Positions 57,307-64,000 of a DNA stretch of 64,000 nt are shown here, in pieces. Below the pieces are notes generated by a model, which was not told where the DNA came from, made no database searches, and saw nothing but the letters and a program-made list of their open reading frames with translations. The position numbers and the translations under genes are program-made. The DNA comes from Pleodorina starrii (lineage: Eukaryota > Chlorophyta > Chlorophyceae > Chlamydomonadales > Volvocaceae), in contig BRXU01000004.1 in the NCBI GenBank assembly GCA_030267565.1, positions 6,712,001-6,776,000 on the forward strand, read 5' to 3'. Numbering within the stretch: the first letter of the stretch is position 1; each line of letters opens with the position of its first letter.

Positions 57307-60300
57307 ATGGCCTCGGAACATTTGCATCAAAGCGCGCTGATGGAATCGCGGGCCAGGAGTACTCGGCACAGCGCATCGGGACTGCCGACTGCGCAAGCAT
57401 CCATCACTAACAGCTCTGCGGAGCCAGCTCCAAGGCTAGGGCCGCTGCGCACCCGCTCAAGAAACAGCTTAACTTTTGATCTGGCGGCTTTGGCCGACGA
57501 GCCGAGCGGAGAGCAGGTGCGAGGAACGTAACTTGGCGCGCACGGCACGAAGTGTGACCGCTAACGCTGGAGGCACTGAACAGGGCAAGGAGCACACGCC
57601 TTCGTATCCTTGCAGCGCTCTTCGTATCCTTGCATCACACTATTTCGCAATCCAAAAAAATGTCTCCTTTCTCCTCGGCGTTGCACACTAGAAAAGCCAC
57701 GGCAAACTCCGTGGCGCGCACGACTACGGTGAACTGATATCGCACCCAACAACTCCCCAAACTTGACTGCCCGCAGGCTGCCCGGGCCCGCGGCCTCATC
57801 CCAAGCACGGCCCGCGGCCTCATCATCAATCTCTCCGCCGCGCTCACGGCTTCTCCGACCTCCACAGACAACGCCGCGCCCGCGGGGGCGGGGCAGCAAA
57901 CCCGCGGCGCCGCCCACCACCTGGCTCGACAGCTGACGCGCTCGGGCTCCGGCTTCCTGTCCCCCGTGACGCCCATCGACGGCGCCAGCGAAGTTGACAG
58001 CCCCGTATCTCTGCCCTCGTGCAGCCGCGTCCCTCCCAACTCGGGCCGCGACGCCCTGCTCTCCTCCTTCCCCCACAGCCTTCCCAACCTCCCCGCCTCC
58101 TCCGCCGCCGCCCCACTCGACTCTCCCTCGGCTACGGCGCCGCCGGAAGGTCCTCTACCCGCCCGGAGAGCGCCCCTGCGCCGCAGCACTAGCGCTCTGC
58201 TGCCGACGCCCTCACCACCGACCCAAGCCGCCAACTCAGCAGAGCACCCCTGGCCGCAATCATCGGCTGCTGCGCCTCTGTCGGGGACTCCTCCTTTGCA
58301 GCCCCAGCCGCCGGCCACCCCCTACGCTCCAAGGGCAACGCCAAGCAGCCTCGCCTTCCGCCGGGGCCTGACCTCGCCGCTCCTCACGACCCCAACCGGA
58401 GCCTCGAGCCCCGCGATTGCGTCCCCCGCCGCCACCGCCGCTGCGGCCGCCACCGCTTCGTCCTCCCCTGTCGCCTCCGCCTCTGGTGCCGGTTCCGCCG
58501 CTGCCAGCTCCGTCAACACAGCCGGCGTCGCCGCCGCCGCCGCCGCATCCACGCGACTCAGCGTAAGCTTCCGCTCAAGACTGTCACTCATCCGAGAAGA
58601 CTCGTCGTCAGCTGCTGTGTCGGCGGCGCGGCAGGCCGCCGACGGCTCCAATGTCGACTTGTTCAGCGCGAGTGAGGACGAGGGCTCGGCGGCCGGCGTC
58701 AGGCGGCGCCTCACGCGGCAGGCCCAGCGACAGCAGCACCAGAGCTCGAGGCATCTCCGCAGCCTGGATGAGGAGGAACTTCTGCGCTACACTTCGGTGA
58801 CTACCTCGGAGTCGAGGGCCGCCGGCAGCTCCTCCATCTCCGCCAGCTCGAAGCCACACTCGGAGACCAGCCCGCTGCCCCGCTCCGAAGCCACCGGCGT
58901 TTCCCTGGACAGTCACGGCCGCGGCGGCGGCAGCGGCGGCGGCGGCGGCACGCTGCCGGAGGGCGGCGGCCACCTGCCAATCGCATCGACGCTGCGCGGC
59001 AGGAGCTTCCGCCGCGCCGCCGCGGGGCGTTCTATCAGCTTCGACGTGCGCCGCCCCAATGCGGCAACGTTGAGCGAGGGGAGCCAGGTTGGGTCCAGCG
59101 GCGGTGGCGGCGGCGGTGGCGGCGGCGGTGGCGGTGGCGGTGACGCCTCCAGGGAGGGATCTGGGCACTTGAGCCGCTCCGCCTTCCGGCACAGCGGCAG
59201 CAGCGGCGGAGCATCTACAGCTGCTGCCGCCGCCGCCGCCGCCGCCGCCGCGGCAGCAGCACCAGCAGCAGGGCGGCAGGGGATGGGGCCTGCCGCTGCT
59301 TCGCGAGGCTCACTGCACCGGTCGTCCTGGGCCGCGGGAAGCGCGGGCGCGGCTGCTGCAGACGGCTTTGGCAGGTTTCCGCCTAGGGCCCCTTCGGACT
59401 GGGGGCTAGCCCCGTCAGATGCTACCGCCGCCGCAGCAGCAGCAGCTGTCGCCGCCGTCACCGCCGCTAGCAGCCGCGGAGATGATTTGCCGCTACCCTC
59501 GCCCCCCGGCGCGGCGGGGCATTTGGGGTCCTACACTTCTCGACGCGGTTACTTCAGCTCCTCCGGAAGCAGCCTGGTCGGTGGACCACAGGCGAGCGCC
59601 GAGGAGTCGATGTGGCCGCAGCACCGACATCCCGCCACCTCGTTGCCCGGTTGCGTGTCGCGTCTGCGACTGTTCCAGAGCCCCGTAACGCGACAGGAAG
59701 AAGAAGAGGAGGACGACGACGACGACGATGAGGAGGAGCACGAGCGGCAGGAGGAGGAGGAGGAGGACGAGGAGGATGACAGCATTGGAGATATGGAGGG
59801 CGGTCGCAGCAGCGGCGGCCGCGGCCTTTTGTCCGGCGGCGTCTCCAGGGAGGCGGATCTTGGACACGTGCTGGGGATCGCGAAACTGGATCAGATCCTG
59901 GATCCGATGCTTGATGTGCTGGATCCAGGCCGCCAAGTGTCCCGGCGCCGCATTCAGCGGCTACACAACGGCCCCGGCGCGGGTCGGCAGCACAGGGCAG
60001 GTTCGTGAGGAGGGCCGACTAGTCTAGTCGCTGTTAGAGGTGGCCATCTAGGGGCGTGCGGGAGCAACTGGATCCTGGATGGATGGACCGGATGGTTCCA
60101 ACAGACGCGGCGTCCAGGTCGATGCTGGCGCTTGGACATGCTTGCTTGTGACCTTGCTTGGCTGCGTCCTCTCCCCCGTCTCCCCCACTGAGCCTCCCTG
60201 AGGAGAGAGGACGGTGACAGCAGGACCTTCACTTCCCTGCTTGATGTCTGCGTCCGTGGCGGCTGTATGATGTTGATTTCCAGTAGTCCAGCTCTACAAA

Positions 60301-61273
60301 TGTCCGATCTGTAGCAGCCAAACCCTAAAACCCTAAAACCCCACGGCGACAATCCGCGTTGTTCTCCGCACGCAGTGGAAAGCTGGGTCGATCGAGAGGC
60401 TGCGGGGCCGAGCCAGGACAGGGCCGCTGCTGCTCCGCTGCGTGGCGCCAATAATGGCGCCGCCGCGGCCCCGGCCTCGGCCTCGGTCGCGGCCGCGGCC
60501 GTGGCGACGGGCGCCGCGCCTGCACTGGCCTCCCTGGCCGCACAGATGCTCAAGCTGCCCTGCGTGGGGGTGGAGAAGCTGAACGACCCGGCGCAGCGGC
60601 AGAAGGTGGTTCAGCGGTTGCGGGAGAAAACAGACGGTGCGTGCGTTGGACCTTGATTGGATGAGTACGCAATGGCCGGTGCGGCGTTGCTTGATCGTTT
60701 TTTTAGATAGATTTGTATGCAATGGGGCTCGAACACCCAATCTAGGTATCTGGGGGCGGATTTGGTGGGACTGGCGTTTGCGGGTTCCTAATCAGGAAAT
60801 ATTTAAATGTGTCGCCGGCGACGGATGTATCGCGCGCGCATTTGTAGTGGTGGTGAGATCTACCATTCACCGGCCCCGTTTTGTCCAACGCCAAGAGGTG
60901 CATGATCGTTATGTGTGGGTTGTGAGACCTAACTGGTTGAGCAATGCAAGCGCAGCGTTCCCGAATAAGAACACTGAGGTCCGCCGACTCTGTCTTTCTG
61001 CCGAGTGTGCCCATTCACCTGCTGCCGCCCATACGGTCCCGCAAACAACCTGCCGCCACGCCCTCCCTGCCTGCGTTGCTGCTTACCTGTTTCATACGTG
61101 CCTGCTGCAACACATCGACTCGATTCCTGGCATCCTGGGTCGCTGCTGCATGCAGTTCGGTCGTCCGTGGCGTCCGTACAAGGCTCTGCAGGCAACCGCC
61201 CCGGCGGCGGCCGATGGCACCTCTAGATAGGACGGCGGAACAACTGCAGTTGGATCACCTGGAGGTGGAGTAG
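57307..61273 (+). CDS. Unknown 913-residue Ser/Ala/Gly-rich protein
   Basis: Four exons fit in phase: 57307-57516, 57777-60000, 60376-60636 and 61227-61273, giving 913 residues. The start is the first in-frame ATG (MASEHLHQSALMES). I do not recognise the family. Repeated basic/Ser motifs such as RSRNSLTFDL, RSGSGFLSPVTP, RLSVSFRSRLSLIRED, GRSISFDVRRP and GSLHRSS look like phosphorylation or 14-3-3-type sites. Poly-Gly, poly-Ala and a long Asp/Glu tract separate them. Near the end of exon 2 is a compact block, LGIAKLDQILDPMLDVLDPG. Exons 3 and 4 encode LAAQMLKLPCVGVEKLNDP, RQKVVQRLREKTD and TAEQLQLDHLEVE, probably a coiled coil. The exon 2 donor is CAG|GTTCGT, not ideal; without that splice the protein would end 2 codons later at 60008. 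Confidence 0.66.
60320..60342. repeat. Interstitial telomere-like tract
   Basis: AAACCCTAAAACCCTAAAAC and three further C are about two and a half units of CCCTAAAA, the complement of the Chlamydomonas-type telomere repeat TTTTAGGG. It lies in intron 2 of the 913-residue protein gene. Confidence 0.8.
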
Positions 61274-61278
61274 TTTCG

Positions 61279-61366
61279 GGATCGATCGATCGATCGATCA
61301 TTTGGTCAGTCGATTGTTCGACCGGTCGATCGTTCGATCGTTCGATCGATCGTTCGTTCGATTGAT
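61279..61366. repeat. GATC/GATCGTTC tetranucleotide tract
   Basis: Tandem GATC, GTTC and related tetranucleotides start a few bases after the stop codon of the 913-residue protein gene. GATCGATCGATC is self-complementary, so the RNA could fold into a hairpin. Confidence 0.85.
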
Positions 61367-63145
61367 CAGGTGGGAGACACAGCTCTGCGCCGGCCCTCGC
61401 TCCTGACCGCTCGCAAACGGCAGCGCGCGCGCAGGGGCAGCTGCTGGCATTATTGCTCTCTCGTCGTACTCGAAAGGGCTGGCTTAGTTTTATTCTTGAG
61501 ACAGCCAAGATGGGTGACTACGGAAGGTTTTGGTTCGTTGGGGTTTCAATGAGCGCCTGACGTTGCCATGCCGGAAGACACAGTGCAAGTAGTGGGGCCC
61601 ACATGTGGGGCACACACGGACTTGTCGCTCAGCTGCTCCTTGGTGAGCTTGGCTGGGGCCGAGGTGGCGAGGGCAGGGATGGGGATGCGGGAGGGCCTGC
61701 ACCCGCGGCTGAGGCGAGGCGAGGCGAGGCACACAGGCAGGAGAGCGGCATGCGGCGGTTCACCTCGCCGCCATGGGTGGGTATGTGGACAAGGCAGGAA
61801 CGAAGCTACACCCCTACTTGTTGCGGTTTTAGGGTCCTTGCAGCCGTCGTAATTAGGATCTGTGCTGGAGGTTAGCCCCGTCTGAAGGGTGGGTGTTGGC
61901 TGGCCCCAACACGAGCGCGGCCCGTTGTTGTTGTTGTGGTGGTGGTGGCCACAGCCCATGATGTGATACGGATGCCGAGCATGCGAGGGGTTGGAGGAGG
62001 AATGGAAGGCGAGAGAACAATCGGGGGAGTACACGCCTCGCCCCATTCATGGCTCAGCAGGCGGGCGGGCTGTGAGAGTCGGAGTACTTCGCGCCAGGCA
62101 AGCAAGGGCTGGCGGCGATCGAGCGCGTGGGGGTCCTTTCGGTTTTACATTGTGTGGGCGGGCCCGATACGCAATAAGCGAGCAGGATGCGGCAGGAAGG
62201 ACGGCATCGCGTGCTGTGCCCAAACGACGCGTGTGATACGACACCCTGGCGTAGTCCGTAGGTGGGGGGAAAGGGCAACGCATGGCAGGTTTGCTTGGGC
62301 AGAGCGGCGGTTTTCCTGTCGCGGTTCGTTGTCCGCGGGATGAAGGAAAGCTGTTTGATGTATGTTTCGGAGCAGATCGCTGTCCGCGCGTTGCGGGCGG
62401 GGACTGGGCCATGCTGGCTTGGGGATTGTTCTTCATGAGATTGAATGAAGCCGACAGTGCTATGTACAAATACTCGGAGGAGGAGGCGGAGGGAGCAGGG
62501 AGGGGCGGCGGCGCTCGGATAGGCTGCACGAATGAAGAAGTGCGTATCCGTCCACTCCGTGGCTGTATTATTAATATTTGGCCGCTGAGAAAGGCAAGCC
62601 AGCTGGTGAATTGGGTGTAGTGTTTTCTAGTCTAGGTTGGGCTCTCAAGGGCCTGTGCGCTGCCAAGCGCCAACTACATACTGCGGTGCGTGAGCGACGG
62701 TGGAGAGGAGCGCTGAAACGGCGTTCACGCACACGTCCACCATTACCTGCGGGGGCCCTACACTTGACTTTTCGTTCCGTTACTTTTTGTGCGCTTGCTT
62801 CGTTGTATGTCCCCGCTCTCGACGTTCCTCTGGATGCTGGGCTGGGCTGGGCTGCTTTCTTGCGTGCCCGAGATGGGTTCTATCTAGTTTCATCAGTCGG
62901 CTGTTTTGGCGGGTAATTCATCGTTTTCTGATGCCATGATACGTACTCGACGTATCGCGGGGCCATTCGCGTGCCCTGTTGTACAAAAGGTTCTTGACAC
63001 GAAATTCAACCACAACATCACTGCATTATATTCCAATAATCATCCATCCTGACATCAAATACGGCACACATGTTTCCGTGTGCTTGAAAATGGTGTGCTC
63101 GAAATTTCGAACTCGCCTGCGTGGCGGTGGAGTCGGTGACCATCG

Positions 63146-63205
63146 CGGACCATCCATCCATCCATCCATCTATCCATCCCTTATTTCATCGACCATCCAT
63201 CCATG
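63146..63205. repeat. CCAT microsatellite
   Basis: About 12 CCAT/CCAT-like units, interrupted by CTAT and TTATTTCATCGA. Non-coding. Confidence 0.85.
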
Positions 63206-64000
63206 ATCAGACAACGCCGGGCGTTGTGTGAGTCCTTTCCCAAAGGCTTGGGAGCTGTACATGGCGGCTCATTGATTGATTGATTGCTGCGCAAGTGCCT
63301 GGCTGTTTCTTTTGTGGGTGCGCGAAGGCGTTCGTCTACCGGTATCGGAATTTGAGGTTCTGTTCGCAGCCCCTGCTGCGCACCTGTGCCTGGGCGGGGA
63401 ATATCTATCGTGCGCATGGCGTTGATTTGCAGGTTGTGCATTTCCATCCCCATTGCCCCTGTGTGTGCGTGGAGTTGTGAAATGACATGGTCATGGTCTA
63501 TGGTCTATGGTCATGGTCGCGGCGGGTGTGTTTGAAAAGTTGTCCGCTGCTGAATGGGACCCATGTATGGGTCCATGGGTCACGCGGCCAGAGACCGTTT
63601 TGAACGCCGTACGTGCCTCCAGCATTTTTATCTTGCCAGTTGACACCTTAGTCGTACCCCCAAAGCCGCTATTGTTTTCCACGCACATGCGTCTCACATT
63701 TCCGGGGGAAGGAAATAAACCGGTTGAGGCGGGTCGCAGCCCTGCCTTCCTGCCATGTCCTACGGTGACCTACGCTTGACTGTCGTACGTCTGCCGTGCT
63801 GGCATTCCCTGCGGCTACTGCTGGCGGTTCCCAAGTACGGCTCAATACGGCTCAATACTCAATACCCTCCACGCACGTCAGCAGGGGCAGCGTTACTCTT
63901 TTGGACGTGCGTGCTGTTTGGTGCGGGCGGGCGGCGGCGCTTACCTTACCTCTATCCTTTTGTGATGTATGATGTATGTTTATAAACCTCTTGATGCCAA

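Larger units (their letters stand above)
61274..64000. other. Intergenic or flanking region without supported gene
   Basis: This stretch follows the stop of the 913-residue protein gene. It begins with a GATC/GATCGTTC tract and contains a CCAT microsatellite at 63146-63205. The longest plausible frames (62282-62620, 61546-62046 minus) show no domain and no splice-consistent neighbours. It may be 3' UTR, intergenic DNA or introns of a gene starting beyond the window. Confidence 0.5.

Noticed and set aside
62282..62620. 112-codon plus-strand frame
   Set aside because: No motif, no splice context, and it lies in a repeat-bearing flank.
1..64000. CRISPR arrays, bacterial operons or phage-like systems
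   Set aside because: The repeats found are tandem without unique spacers, and the genes are eukaryotic and intron-rich.

Overview
The window is nuclear DNA of a green alga, most likely a chlamydomonadalean/volvocine species. The case rests on GC-rich, heavily intron-split genes with GT-AG junctions, Ala/Gly/Gln-rich low-complexity coding stretches, candidate TGTAA polyadenylation signals, a Chlamydomonas-type TTTTAGGG telomere-like tract inside an intron, and plant-type genes (chloroplast dicarboxylate translocator, ER oleate desaturase, BOBBER-type NudC). There are no bacterial-style operons and no CRISPR arrays. Gene models were built by hand by requiring splice-site consensus and codon phase to agree across every junction. 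The only unresolved ends are the 3' part of the first gene, which lies off the left edge, and the first exon of the aquaporin gene.

Left to right: (1) 463-3986 minus, 5' seven exons of a chloroplast 2-oxoglutarate/malate translocator; (2) 5045-8224 plus, NudC/BOBBER1 co-chaperone; (3) 10127-12277 minus, aquaporin-like MIP channel lacking its first exon; (4) 14696-18599 minus, SGPP-like HAD sugar phosphatase with a likely transit peptide; (5) 19910-25344 plus, a 953-residue JmjC/cupin_8-like protein whose iron ligands look degenerate; (6) 26958-30754 minus, FAD2 oleate desaturase with a GC-AG intron; (7) 32701-38878 minus, a 1770-residue bromodomain protein with a Gln-rich C-terminal half; (8) 39731-43084 plus, KTI12; (9) 44362-45009 minus, the truncated 3' end of a non-LTR retrotransposon; (10) 45047-47465 plus, a protein of unknown function with several Cys-Pro motifs and a membrane-like segment; (11) 49029-51189 plus, a cyclin F-like protein (F-box plus cyclin box); (12) 52431-54390 minus, an unrecognised 448-residue Ala-rich, Lys/Glu-tailed protein; (13) 57307-61273 plus, an unrecognised 913-residue Ser/Ala/Gly-rich protein. 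The last 2.7 kb shows no gene I can support.

The genes do not form a pathway cluster. They cover carbon/nitrogen exchange at the chloroplast envelope, lipid desaturation, sugar phosphate turnover, water/solute transport, protein folding, tRNA wobble modification and chromatin or cell-cycle control. Pairs 1/2, 4/5 and 7/8 are head-to-head; 2/3 and 5/6 are tail-to-tail. Introns hold most of the repeat content: an 8-bp minisatellite, an 18-bp minisatellite, a CAG tract, G-rich and C-rich arrays, and a short dispersed sequence with core GATACCGCAGCGG. Items most worth a second look are the degenerate JmjC protein, the plant-lineage F-box/cyclin architecture, the Cys-Pro protein abutting a LINE remnant, and the dispersed intronic repeat.
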